Positions 16,868 to 25,096 of a stretch of DNA of 64,000 nucleotides are shown here, in pieces. The stretch is from Actinomycetota bacterium (GTDB taxonomy: Bacteria; Actinomycetota; Acidimicrobiia; Acidimicrobiales; Ilumatobacteraceae). The stretch lies in contig JAPLAA010000101.1 in NCBI GenBank assembly GCA_026393475.1, positions 95,394 to 159,393 on the forward strand, read 5' to 3'. Under the pieces are notes generated by a model, which saw only the letters and a program-made list of their open reading frames with translations, was not told the DNA's origin and searched no databases. Position numbers and translations under genes: made by a program. Each line of letters begins with the position of its first letter. Positions within the stretch are counted from its first letter, which is position 1.

Positions 16868-17940
16868 TAGCCGAGGCGCTCGACCCGGTCGGGCTTGCGC
16901 TGCCAGTCCTTGTCGACCTTCACGAACAGCTCGATGTAGACGCCTTCGGGCAGCTGCTTGCGCACGAGGGTGCCGACCTCTTTGAGGACCGCGCCCTTCT
17001 TCCCGATGACCATGCCCTTCTGGCTGTCGCGCTCGACGATGATCTCGCAGCGGACGCGTGGCCATTCCCACTCGGTCACCCGGGTGGCGATGGAGTAGGG
17101 CAGCTCGTCGCGGGTGACGGCGAGCAGTTGCTCGCGCACGAGCTCGGCGACCCATTCGGGCTCGGGCAGATCGCGTACGACATCGTCGGGGAAGTACATC
17201 GGCCCCTCGGGCATCAGGCCGACGAGGTGCGCGACCAGGTCGCCCACACCGTCGCCGGTGCGCGCGCTGACAGGGAAGTAGGCGGCAGCGCCCAGCTTCG
17301 ACACCGCGTTCAACTGGGCGAGGATCTTGGTGGGGTCGATCCGGTCGATCTTGTTCAGCACGACGATCGCCTTGCTGACGTCGAAGCGTGAGGCCACCCA
17401 CTCGTCGCCCTTGCCGAAGCCGGCGGTCGCATCGATCACGAGCATCACCGCGTCGACGTCGCTCATGCTGTCGATCGCTGTGGCGTTCACCCGCTCGCCG
17501 AGCGCGGTGACGGCCTTGTGCAGGCCGGGCGTGTCGACGAACACGAGCTGGCTGCCCGGCCGGGTGAGCACGCCGCGCACGCGGGTGCGGGTGGTCTGCG
17601 GCTTGTCGCTGACGATGCTCACCTTGCTGCCGCAGATGGCGTTGAGGAGCGTGCTCTTGCCCACGTTCGGTCGACCGACGATCGCGATGAACCCGCTGCG
17701 CAGGTCGCCCTCGTGCACGCCGAGCGTTCGGTCGCCGAACTCGTCGTCGTCGTCCTCGTCCTCGTCCTCGTTCTCGTCGGTCTCGTCGTCGAAGCCGTCT
17801 GCTTCGTCCTCGTCCTCGTCCTCGAGTTCGTCGAGTTCGTCGAGTTCGTCGAGTTCGTCGAGTTCGTCGAGGTCGAGGTCGAGCTCGTCGTCGACGGCCT
17901 CGGCGTGCGGGTCGGATGCGGTGGGTTCGTCGGTCGACAT
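16864..17940 (-). CDS. era: GTPase Era with long acidic N-terminal extension
   Basis: 358 residues. From about residue 80 it is a standard Era: G1 GRPNVGKST, switch segment KPQTTRTRVRG, G3 DTPG, G4 NKID, and a C-terminal KH domain containing VIGKKGAVLKEVG. Era binds 16S rRNA during 30S assembly. The first ~75 residues are an extension dominated by Asp and Glu, with DEL repeats from a 9-nt tandem repeat. This is not part of ordinary Era (about 300 residues). The ATG at 17940 is preceded by TAGCGT. The longer upstream frame is arginine-rich and rejected. Confidence 0.93.
   Translation of the reverse strand: MSTDEPTASDPHAEAVDDELDLDLDELDELDELDELDELEDEDEDEADGFDDETDENEDEDEDDDDEFGDRTLGVHEGDLRSGFIAIVGRPNVGKSTLLNAICGSKVSIVSDKPQTTRTRVRGVLTRPGSQLVFVDTPGLHKAVTALGERVNATAIDSMSDVDAVMLVIDATAGFGKGDEWVASRFDVSKAIVVLNKIDRIDPTKILAQLNAVSKLGAAAYFPVSARTGDGVGDLVAHLVGLMPEGPMYFPDDVVRDLPEPEWVAELVREQLLAVTRDELPYSIATRVTEWEWPRVRCEIIVERDSQKGMVIGKKGAVLKEVGTLVRKQLPEGVYIELFVKVDKDWQRKPDRVERLGY
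17824..17868. repeat. 9-nt tandem repeat within era
   Basis: Five perfect copies of GAGTTCGTC, which encode the repeated Asp-Glu-Leu of the Era N-terminal extension on the minus strand. Flanking codons (GTCCTC, GAGGTC) are degenerate versions of the same unit. Confidence 0.9.
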
Positions 17941-17980
17941 GAGGGGATCGACGCTATCCGGCCGGTCGATCAACCGCCGA

Positions 17981-18700
17981 TCAACCGCCGACGGAGGTGC
18001 CCGGGGCGACCTCGGTGGCCGGCGGGACGGGCACGGTCGTCGTGGTGCTCGTCGTGGTCTGCGGCGCACCGACGAGCAGGTCCTGGTAGTCGTCGACCGT
18101 GACCGCCTCGCCGGGGTCACCGGTGGAGCCGTCACCCCGGATCGCGCTCGTCGGCTCACCGGCGAGGGTGAACTGCACCGGACCGATGCCGCCGAGCTGA
18201 CCGATCGTCAGCACCAACTGAGCGAAGAACAGCCGTTGGTCGCGCAGCGGCATGGTGTCGAAGATGTCGGCGGGCAGGTCGATCACCGCGGTCCCGCGTT
18301 CACGGACGACGGTGATGTCCGCGTCCGCAGGGACGGTGGTGCGCAGGCCGAGCCCGATGTCGCTCGGCGGTCCCTCCTGCAACGCGCTCAACGCTCGCTG
18401 CGGCACAACGGGGCTCGTGAGCGGCAACGACACCGGGTTGAGCTGGCTGCCGGCCACGAAGTACAGCTCGACGAACTCCGTCGGGATCTCGGTCGTCGTG
18501 GTCTGGGCGATCGTGGTGCTCGTCGCGTCGATCGTGGTCGGGGGGATGGTCGACGTCGAGGTGGTGGTGGTCTGGTCGAGCCCGAACTGCACCTCGTCGC
18601 CGCTGATCTGCTCGAACTCGCTCGACTGGGGCAGGCCGCACGCGATCGCGATCAACGGCAGCGCGGTGAGCGCCAGGATCCGCTTGCTCCCTCTCATCAC
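17981..18700 (-). CDS. GerMN-domain lipoprotein (LpqB-like context)
   Basis: About 239 residues. A lipoprotein signal peptide (hydrophobic stretch then LIAIACGL, Cys near residue 21) is followed by a Thr-rich linker. A GerMN-like domain then spans about 70-190 (TEFVELYFVAG, ALSALQEGPP, AVIDLPADIFD, FFAQLVLTIGQL), and a second Thr/Pro-rich tail closes the protein. GerMN domains are found in LpqB, which in mycobacteria follows mtrB. Here the gene overlaps the end of the sensor kinase gene (GTGA), the same order. It likely acts outside the membrane as an accessory protein to the kinase. It lacks the large beta-propeller half of true LpqB. Confidence 0.85.
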   Translation of the reverse strand: MMRGSKRILALTALPLIAIACGLPQSSEFEQISGDEVQFGLDQTTTTSTSTIPPTTIDATSTTIAQTTTTEIPTEFVELYFVAGSQLNPVSLPLTSPVVPQRALSALQEGPPSDIGLGLRTTVPADADITVVRERGTAVIDLPADIFDTMPLRDQRLFFAQLVLTIGQLGGIGPVQFTLAGEPTSAIRGDGSTGDPGEAVTVDDYQDLLVGAPQTTTSTTTTVPVPPATEVAPGTSVGG

Positions 18701-20076
18701 GCCACCTCGTTGAAGCTCACGACGAACCGGGCGCCGCCACCCGGGCGGTCCTCCACCCAGGCCTCGCCGCCATGGGCATGAGCGTGCTCGGCCACGAGCG
18801 ACAACCCGAGCCCGGTACCCACCTTGTGGCGGGCGGCGCTGCCACGGGCGAAGCGTTCGAAGATTCGTGAGCGCTCACCCCTGGCGACGCCGGGGCCGTT
18901 GTCCTCGACGGCGAGCACGAGGCCGTGGCGACCGCGTGGCTCGATGACGACCCTGATCGGGCCGCCGCCGTGCTGGTTGGCGTTGTCGAGCAGGTTGGCG
19001 AGGATCCGTTCGAAACGCAGCTTGTCGAGCTGCACGGTGGCAGGCACCTTGCGGCCGATCTCGATGGGCACGTCGGCGAAGCCGTAGCGGTGGGCGATGC
19101 GGGTGACCAGCTCCTCGATCGACACGCCTTCGCGGTGGAGCTCGGTGGAACCGGCGTCGATGCGCGACAGCTCGAGCAGGTCCATCACCATCTGGTCGAA
19201 GCGGCGCACCTGGGTGACCACGACGTCGAGCGCCTGCTGGGTGCGGTCGGGTAGGTCGGCGCGGCGGCCGTCGAGCACCTCGACCGCCGCCGACAGGGCG
19301 GTGATGGGGGAGCGCAGCTCGTGGCTGACGTCGCTCGCGAAGCGGGCTTCGCGCTCGAGTCGGGCCTGCACCGCGTCGGCCATGTCGTTGAACGAGGTGG
19401 CGAGTTTCGCGAGATCGGGGTCGGCTTCCGGCGCCATGCGTGCATCGAGGCCGCCGCCGGCGATCTCACCGGCGGCTTGGGCGACGCGCGTGAGCGGTCG
19501 CAGCAGCCGTCGGTTCGTCCACCAACCGATGAACCCGGCGATGAGCGCGGTGACCGCCGCACCGACGAGCAGCGCGGTGGCGATCGCCCCGAGCGTGCGG
19601 TCGGTGGTCTCGAGCGGGAAGCCCTCGAAGTACAGCGTGTCGAACTCGGCGATGTAGATGCCGGCGCCGAGGAACGGCTCGCCGTTCGCCTCGAACCGTT
19701 GCAGGCCGTAGTTGCGGGCCTTCACGTTGGTCGTCAGCTCGCCGGGCAACACCTCGTCGGGGAAGCGCTGGTCGGAGAAGAACGACCGCTCGGGGGTGAT
19801 CAGGATCGCGAAGCCGTCGGTCTCGGGCAGCTGGGCGATGAAGGTGAGCAGGTCGGCCGACTCGGGCGCTCGCATCTCGGCCCGGATCGCGTTCGCGTTG
19901 GAGAAGCTCTGCGTGCGCGCGACGCTCGTGCGCTGGTCGATGAGGTAGTTGCGGGCCACGGCGTAGGTGACCACGGCGAGGGCGAGGCTGGCGGCGAGCG
20001 TGGCCACGCTGAAGAACAGGGTGACGCGTGTGCGCAGGCGCAGGGTGCGCCGGGGCGTGGCAGCAGTGGTGGTCAC
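18697..20076 (-). CDS. Sensor histidine kinase (MtrB-like)
   Basis: 459 residues: membrane helix at about 18-42, extracytoplasmic sensor region to about 165, second helix (LLVGAAVTALIAGFIGWW), HAMP domain, H-box ASDVSHELRSPITAL, N-box LLDNANQHGGG, and G-boxes EDNGPGV and GTGLGLSL. A classic class I kinase. It is followed by an overlapping GerMN lipoprotein gene, as mtrB is followed by lpqB. The likely partner is the OmpR-type regulator at 20769, which lies on the other side of a STAS gene and on the opposite strand. CACACT and 6 nt precede the GTG at 20076. Confidence 0.9.
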   Translation of the reverse strand: MTTTAATPRRTLRLRTRVTLFFSVATLAASLALAVVTYAVARNYLIDQRTSVARTQSFSNANAIRAEMRAPESADLLTFIAQLPETDGFAILITPERSFFSDQRFPDEVLPGELTTNVKARNYGLQRFEANGEPFLGAGIYIAEFDTLYFEGFPLETTDRTLGAIATALLVGAAVTALIAGFIGWWTNRRLLRPLTRVAQAAGEIAGGGLDARMAPEADPDLAKLATSFNDMADAVQARLEREARFASDVSHELRSPITALSAAVEVLDGRRADLPDRTQQALDVVVTQVRRFDQMVMDLLELSRIDAGSTELHREGVSIEELVTRIAHRYGFADVPIEIGRKVPATVQLDKLRFERILANLLDNANQHGGGPIRVVIEPRGRHGLVLAVEDNGPGVARGERSRIFERFARGSAARHKVGTGLGLSLVAEHAHAHGGEAWVEDRPGGGARFVVSFNEVA

Positions 20077-20171
20077 GGCTCCAGTGTGGCCGATGAGCCC
20101 CCTCGAGTTCGGGGCAGGCGCGTCGGTGACGTCGGCCTTGGCGGTCGCCCTGGCGTTCAGGGCGCGGGCGC

Positions 20172-20528
20172 TCAGGCGGCAGCGCGGGTGAGGGGCAACG
20201 CCTGCTCCACCGCTTCCACCACCGGCACCAGGGTGTCGAGATCGGCGAGTACCAGGTCGGTGCGGCGATCGAGATCACCGCACACGACGACCATCGTCTG
20301 GCCGATCTCGATCGATTCGTGGGCGACCGATCGCAGCGCTTCGAGCGAGGACTCGCTGAACGCCGTGGCACCCGTGAGGTCGATGATCAGGCTGTGGCCA
20401 CCGGGGACCGCCGGGAGCACCATGCGCAGGGCTTCGACGTGATCGGGGTCGACCAGGGGACCGTCCACCGTCATCACCAGCAACTGGCGGGACGAATCGG
20501 TCGATGCGATGAGGATCGGCGAGAGCAT
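20172..20528 (-). CDS. STAS-domain protein (anti-sigma antagonist-like)
   Basis: 118 residues. The core LLVMTVDGPLVDPDHVEAL and SLIIDLTGATAFSESSLEALRSV matches the STAS fold of anti-sigma factor antagonists (SpoIIAA/RsbV-like), with Ser residues at the position usually phosphorylated (about 58-61, FSESS). The ATG has a strong AGGAGG site at the right spacing. The frame stays open upstream and there encodes two CxxC pairs, but the ribosome site favours the short form. It lies between the kinase and the response regulator genes. No cognate anti-sigma kinase is in the window. Confidence 0.82.
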   Translation of the reverse strand: MLSPILIASTDSSRQLLVMTVDGPLVDPDHVEALRMVLPAVPGGHSLIIDLTGATAFSESSLEALRSVAHESIEIGQTMVVVCGDLDRRTDLVLADLDTLVPVVEAVEQALPLTRAAA

Positions 20529-20768
20529 TCGAGGGACCTCCTGGGGTGGAACTGCTGAGACATTCGGCGAGTCGTGTGGGACTCGATCGAGAGATGCGCC
20601 GCCCGGCGGTCCACCGCTGCAGGTGGGGCACCAGGGGGAGGTTGGTACCCCACCTAGGCAGCGTGAACAGGTGCCATATTCATCGTCGTTTGTGACAGGT
20701 CCACTCGCCTTGTGCGCGATTTGTGTAACAGAATCGGCGGCTGTCGTGGGGTGGGGCATGATCCATCC

Positions 20769-21452
20769 GTGACTTCGCTGCTGTTCATCGAGGACGACGA
20801 TTCGATCCGTCTGGCCCTCACGCTGGCGTTGGAGGACGAGGGCTACGAGGTCCGCGAGGCCGCCGACGGCCGGACCGGCCTGGAGATGTTCACCGCCCAG
20901 GAGCCCGATCTCGTGCTGCTCGACCTGCGACTGCCCGACATCGGGGGCTTCGAGGTGTGCCGCACCATGCGCGCGAACAGCATCGTCCCGATCATCATCG
21001 TCACCGCCCAGACCGACACCTACGACCTGGTCGCCGGCCTCGAGGCGGGCGCCGACGACTACGTGACCAAGCCGGTGGTGCCCAAGGAACTCGCGGCCCG
21101 CATCCGCGCCGCGCTGCGCCGGGTGCAGCTGCACGAGACGTCGACGGCGCCGCCGCGGAGCAAGTTCGGTGACGTCGAACTGCGTCGTGAGCAGGGCATC
21201 GCCCTGAAGAACGGCGAGGAGCTCAACCTCACCAAGACCGAGTTCCGCCTGCTCTGCGAGTTCGCCGACCACGCCGGGATGGTGCTGTCGCGGGACCAGC
21301 TGCTCGAGCGGGTGTGGGGCTACGAGTACCTGGGCGACAGCCGCCTGGTCGACGCCCACGTGCGCCGTCTGCGGGTGAAGGTCGAGGACCAACCCGACGA
21401 CCCCCGCCTCATCGTCACCGCGAGAGGCATCGGCTACCGCCTCCTCGTGTGA
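20769..21452 (+). CDS. OmpR/PhoB-family response regulator (MtrA-like)
   Basis: 227 residues: receiver domain (about 1-118) with acidic pocket EDDD, phospho-acceptor region LVLLDLRLPDIGG, Thr/Lys positions IIIVTAQ and YVTKPVVPKEL; then a winged-helix DNA-binding domain with LTKTEFRLLCEF, VLSRDQLLERVWGYEYLGDSRLVDAH and ARGIGYRLL. Complete and normal length. The GTG at 20769 has CATGAT 6 nt upstream. It probably works with the kinase at 18697-20076, the combination resembling MtrA/MtrB of actinobacteria, but the two genes are not in one operon here. Confidence 0.92.
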   Translation: MTSLLFIEDDDSIRLALTLALEDEGYEVREAADGRTGLEMFTAQEPDLVLLDLRLPDIGGFEVCRTMRANSIVPIIIVTAQTDTYDLVAGLEAGADDYVTKPVVPKELAARIRAALRRVQLHETSTAPPRSKFGDVELRREQGIALKNGEELNLTKTEFRLLCEFADHAGMVLSRDQLLERVWGYEYLGDSRLVDAHVRRLRVKVEDQPDDPRLIVTARGIGYRLLV

Positions 21453-21474
21453 GTCGACCTCCTTCGCTCTGGCG

Positions 21475-24400
21475 TCAGCGCCAGACGCGGCTGCGGAGGT
21501 ACTCGCCGAGGCCCTTGGCCTGAGGGTCGAAGGCGGTGCTGCTGGCCACGCCCTCGCCCAGGTAGCCCACGATCACGAAGTTGAGGGCGTGCAGGTTGGG
21601 CAGTTCGAACCGACGCACCTCGAGTTCGCGTGCTTCGGGGATCAGCTCACGCACCATGGCGGCCGTGAGGTGCTGGTGCAGCCAGGCGTAGCCGGCCTCG
21701 TCACGGGCGAACATGCCGACGTTGGCGTTGCCGCCCTTGTCGCCCGAACGGGCGGCGAAGTACCTGCCGAGCGGTTCTCCGGTCGATGGACCCGCAGGTG
21801 GGGCGGTGGGCGCCGGGTGAACGCCCAGCTCAGCGGCATTGCCGGTGAGCAGCGGTGTCGGGATCGTGGTGTGCGACCCGTCGGCGTGCACGACCACCTG
21901 GGTGACCTCGTCGTTCGGCACGAGCGCCGGCCAGTACACGCCGAACGCCTGCGCCTCGCCCGGGGCTGAACTGGAGAAGAAGCCCGGGTAGTTGGCGAGG
22001 GCGAGCTCGACAACGGCCGAGCTGAACGCCCGACCGACGAGGCGCTCGTCGGTGCTCTTCACCGTCACGTGCAACCGGCCCGACGCGGCCTCCTGCGGCT
22101 CGGCGTCGCTCGGCGCCTCCACGAACCGCACGTCGACCTCGTCGAAGCGGTCCTTCCCGCCGAGGCGGGCGAACAGGGCCGACTCGGCCCAGTCGGCCTT
22201 CTCGCGCTGGTCGAGCCCGGTGAGCACGAAGCTCATCCGGTTGCGGAACCCGCCCTCGAGGTTGATGCAGACCTTGGTGGTGGCCGGCCCGGGGGTGCCG
22301 CGGGTGCCGTGGATCTTCACCCGGTCGAGTCCCTGTTGCGACAGCTCGATGGTGTCGAAATGGCTGGTGACGTCGGGGTTCAGGTACTGCGGCGGACCGA
22401 TCTCGTACAGCAGTTGCGAGGTGACGGTGCCGACGTCGACCAGGCCTCCGGTGTCGGGGTGCTTGGTGATGATGCACGAACCGTCGCGGTCGATCTCGGC
22501 GATCGGGAATCCTGGTGCCTTGGTGCGGTCGCCGATGTCGGCGAACCACGAGTGGTTACCACCGGTCGCCTGCGCGCCGCACTCGATGACGTGCCCGGCG
22601 ACGACGGCTCCGGCGAGGGCGTTCCAGTCGTCGGTGTCCCAGTCCCACCACCAGGCCGCAGGTCCGAGGACGACCGCGGCATCGGTGACACGCGGTGCGA
22701 CCACCACGTCGGCGCCGCCTGCGAGGGCGGCGGCGATGCCCCACCCGCCGAGGTAGGCGTTGGCCGACACGGGTGATCCGGTGAATTCGGCGCCGGTGTC
22801 GAGGTGTGCGAGGTGTGGCCGCAGGCCGTCGATGCGCGGCAGCAGGTCGTCGCCCTCGATGTGGGCCACGTTCACGCGGATGCCCAGCTTGTCGGCGATC
22901 TGGCGCACCCGATCGGCGCAGCCGGCCGGGTTGAGGCCACCGGCGTTGGTGACCACCTTGATGCCCTGGTCGATGCACGTACCGAGCACCTGTTCCATCT
23001 GGGTGAGGAACGTGCTCGCGTAGCCGAGGTCGGCGTTGCGGCTGCGCTGCTTGTGCAGGATGAGCATGGTCAGCTCGGCGAGCCAGTCGCCCGTGAGCAC
23101 GTCGATCGGGCTGTCGGCGGTGACGGCGGGGTCGACCATCTCGCGTGCCGCGGAGAGGCGGTCGCCGAAGAAGCCCGAGCAGTTGGCGATGCGGGCCTCG
23201 ATGCGGACCAGGACCTGGCCGTGATCGAGCTGTTGGCCGGCCTGGACGAAGATCTCCGCCACCGTGCCGCCGGTGGGCGCCACCACCTGGTGCTCCATCT
23301 TCATCGCCTCCATGGCCAGCATCGGTTGGCCGGGGACGACCGTGTCGCCCACGGCGACGAGGATGCGCAGCACCGACCCGGGCATCGGGGCCACCAACGA
23401 TCCGGCGCGGCCGGCGTCGTCGGGTGGGCTGAACCGGGGCGGGACGTCGAGTGCGAGCCGGCCGCCGAGCAGGTGCACCACACCGTCGATCACGAGCGGG
23501 GGACGCAGCCGGGCGATGTCACGCGCGGTCTGCACCTCGATCGGCGTGTCGCCGATGAGCAGTTCGGAGATCGCGCCCCACCGATCGACGCCGTAGCGGA
23601 CGGTGTGGTCGCCGATGCTCAGTTCGTGCAGCTGTGACGGCACGTTGCGCCAGCCGAACGGCACGCCGGGCAGCGTGGTGCGGGCGGCGGCCTGTGCGTC
23701 GATCACCGCCACCGCAGCGGCCGCGACGAGGTCGTGGTCGGGCGGCGGTGGCGCGCTCATCGGGGTGCGGTCGAGGTAGCTGGTGTCGACGACGTCGTCG
23801 ATCGACTCGAGGATCGACGCCAGGTGGATCAGCTGCTCGCGGTTGGTGGTGGGGCCGATGATCGTCGCGCCGGTGAGCGCCTGCACGATGCGCCGTGCGG
23901 CGATGCGCCGGGTGGCGCCGTGGGCGATCACCTTGGCGACCATCGAGTCGTAGTACGGGCTCACCACCGAGCCGCTCTCGATGCCGCTGTCGATGCGCAC
24001 GCCCTCGATCGCCGGGAACTCGACGGTGTGGAACGTGCCCGAGCTGGGGCGGTAGCCGTTGAACGGGTCTTCGGCACAGAGCCGCACCTCGATCGCGTGG
24101 CCGGTGCTGACGGGGTCGACGGCGGCGTGGGGGAGCGGCTCGCCATCGGCCACCCGGAGCTGCAGTTCGACGAGGTCGAGGCCGGTGACCATCTCGGTCA
24201 CCGGGTGCTCCACCTGCAGGCGGGTGTTCATCTCGAGGAAGAAGAAGTTGCCACTGCGGTCGAGCAGGAACTCGACGGTGCCGGCGCCCACGTAGCCGAC
24301 GGCCCGTGAGGCGGCGATGGCGGCGTTGCCCATCCGTTGGCGCAGTTCGGGGTCGACGGCCGGCGACGGGGATTCCTCGACGATCTTCTGGTGGCGACGC

Positions 24401-25092
24401 TGCAGCGTGCAGTCGCGCTCGAACAGCGACACGGTGGCGCCGAGCGTGTCGGCGAACACCTGGATCTCGACGTGCCGGCCGCCCTCGACGTAGCGCTCGA
24501 CGAACACGGTGCCGTCGCCGAAGGCCGACAGTGCTTCGCGTTCGGCGGAGGCGATGGCGTCGGCGAGCCCGTCGGCGTCTCGAACGACGCGCATGCCACG
24601 CCCGCCACCGCCGGCGGATGCCTTCACGAGTGCGGGCAGACCGATCTCGTCGAGCGACTCGACCGTGTTGTCGGGCAGCACCGGCACGCCGGCGGCGCGC
24701 ATGAGTTGCTTGGCGCCGATCTTCGACCCCATCGCGGCGATGGCCGACGCCGGCGGTCCGATCCACGTGAGTCCGGCGTTGGCGACGGCTTCGGCCGCGT
24801 CGGGCCGTTCGGACAGGAAGCCGTAGCCGGGGTGGATGGCCTGGGCGCCGGTGCGCTCGGCGGCGGCGATGAGGAGGTCGACGCGCAGGTAGGTGTCGGC
24901 CGATGCGGTGCCGGGCAGCCGGACGGCGACGTCGGCCTCGCGGACGTACGGGGCATCGGCATCCGCGTCGCTGTGGACCGCGACGGTCTCGATGCCGAGC
25001 CGTCGGCAGGTGCGGATGATCCGGCGTGCGATCTCGCCACGGTTGGCGATGAGGACGCGGTCGATCGGGGCACGGCGGGTGGTGGTGCTCAT
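21475..25092 (-). CDS. Biotin carboxylase-BCCP-AtuA (DUF1446) fusion protein
   Basis: 1205 residues. Residues 1-633 are an acyl-CoA carboxylase alpha subunit: biotin carboxylase with GGGGRGM (161-167) and EMNTRLQVEH (287-296), then a BT-like linker and a biotinyl domain with AMEAMKMEH (biotin Lys598). From about residue 634 the chain continues without any start codon into a complete AtuA/DUF1446 protein: IANCSGFFGDRLSAAREM, IDVLTGDWLAELTM, VTNAGGLNP, and near 1110 the C-terminal AtuA domain with RSGDKGGNANVG. AtuA is encoded in acyclic terpene utilisation clusters, but its reaction is unknown. The gene follows the carboxyltransferase gene by 4 nt. A geranyl-CoA- or methylcrotonyl-CoA-type carboxylase is likely. 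Confidence 0.9.
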   Translation of the reverse strand: MSTTTRRAPIDRVLIANRGEIARRIIRTCRRLGIETVAVHSDADADAPYVREADVAVRLPGTASADTYLRVDLLIAAAERTGAQAIHPGYGFLSERPDAAEAVANAGLTWIGPPASAIAAMGSKIGAKQLMRAAGVPVLPDNTVESLDEIGLPALVKASAGGGGRGMRVVRDADGLADAIASAEREALSAFGDGTVFVERYVEGGRHVEIQVFADTLGATVSLFERDCTLQRRHQKIVEESPSPAVDPELRQRMGNAAIAASRAVGYVGAGTVEFLLDRSGNFFFLEMNTRLQVEHPVTEMVTGLDLVELQLRVADGEPLPHAAVDPVSTGHAIEVRLCAEDPFNGYRPSSGTFHTVEFPAIEGVRIDSGIESGSVVSPYYDSMVAKVIAHGATRRIAARRIVQALTGATIIGPTTNREQLIHLASILESIDDVVDTSYLDRTPMSAPPPPDHDLVAAAAVAVIDAQAAARTTLPGVPFGWRNVPSQLHELSIGDHTVRYGVDRWGAISELLIGDTPIEVQTARDIARLRPPLVIDGVVHLLGGRLALDVPPRFSPPDDAGRAGSLVAPMPGSVLRILVAVGDTVVPGQPMLAMEAMKMEHQVVAPTGGTVAEIFVQAGQQLDHGQVLVRIEARIANCSGFFGDRLSAAREMVDPAVTADSPIDVLTGDWLAELTMLILHKQRSRNADLGYASTFLTQMEQVLGTCIDQGIKVVTNAGGLNPAGCADRVRQIADKLGIRVNVAHIEGDDLLPRIDGLRPHLAHLDTGAEFTGSPVSANAYLGGWGIAAALAGGADVVVAPRVTDAAVVLGPAAWWWDWDTDDWNALAGAVVAGHVIECGAQATGGNHSWFADIGDRTKAPGFPIAEIDRDGSCIITKHPDTGGLVDVGTVTSQLLYEIGPPQYLNPDVTSHFDTIELSQQGLDRVKIHGTRGTPGPATTKVCINLEGGFRNRMSFVLTGLDQREKADWAESALFARLGGKDRFDEVDVRFVEAPSDAEPQEAASGRLHVTVKSTDERLVGRAFSSAVVELALANYPGFFSSSAPGEAQAFGVYWPALVPNDEVTQVVVHADGSHTTIPTPLLTGNAAELGVHPAPTAPPAGPSTGEPLGRYFAARSGDKGGNANVGMFARDEAGYAWLHQHLTAAMVRELIPEARELEVRRFELPNLHALNFVIVGYLGEGVASSTAFDPQAKGLGEYLRSRVWR

Positions 25093-25096
25093 GGGG

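Noticed and set aside
17941..18159. Upstream extension of era
   Set aside because: The 73 additional residues are Arg/Pro-rich shadow sequence antisense to nothing conserved, and they overlap the lipoprotein gene.
23150..23250. Possible start codon or frame change separating BCCP from AtuA
   Set aside because: The reading frame is continuous, with no ATG/GTG/TTG or ribosome site at the seam; I therefore call a fusion, though a sequencing error cannot be excluded from this sequence alone.
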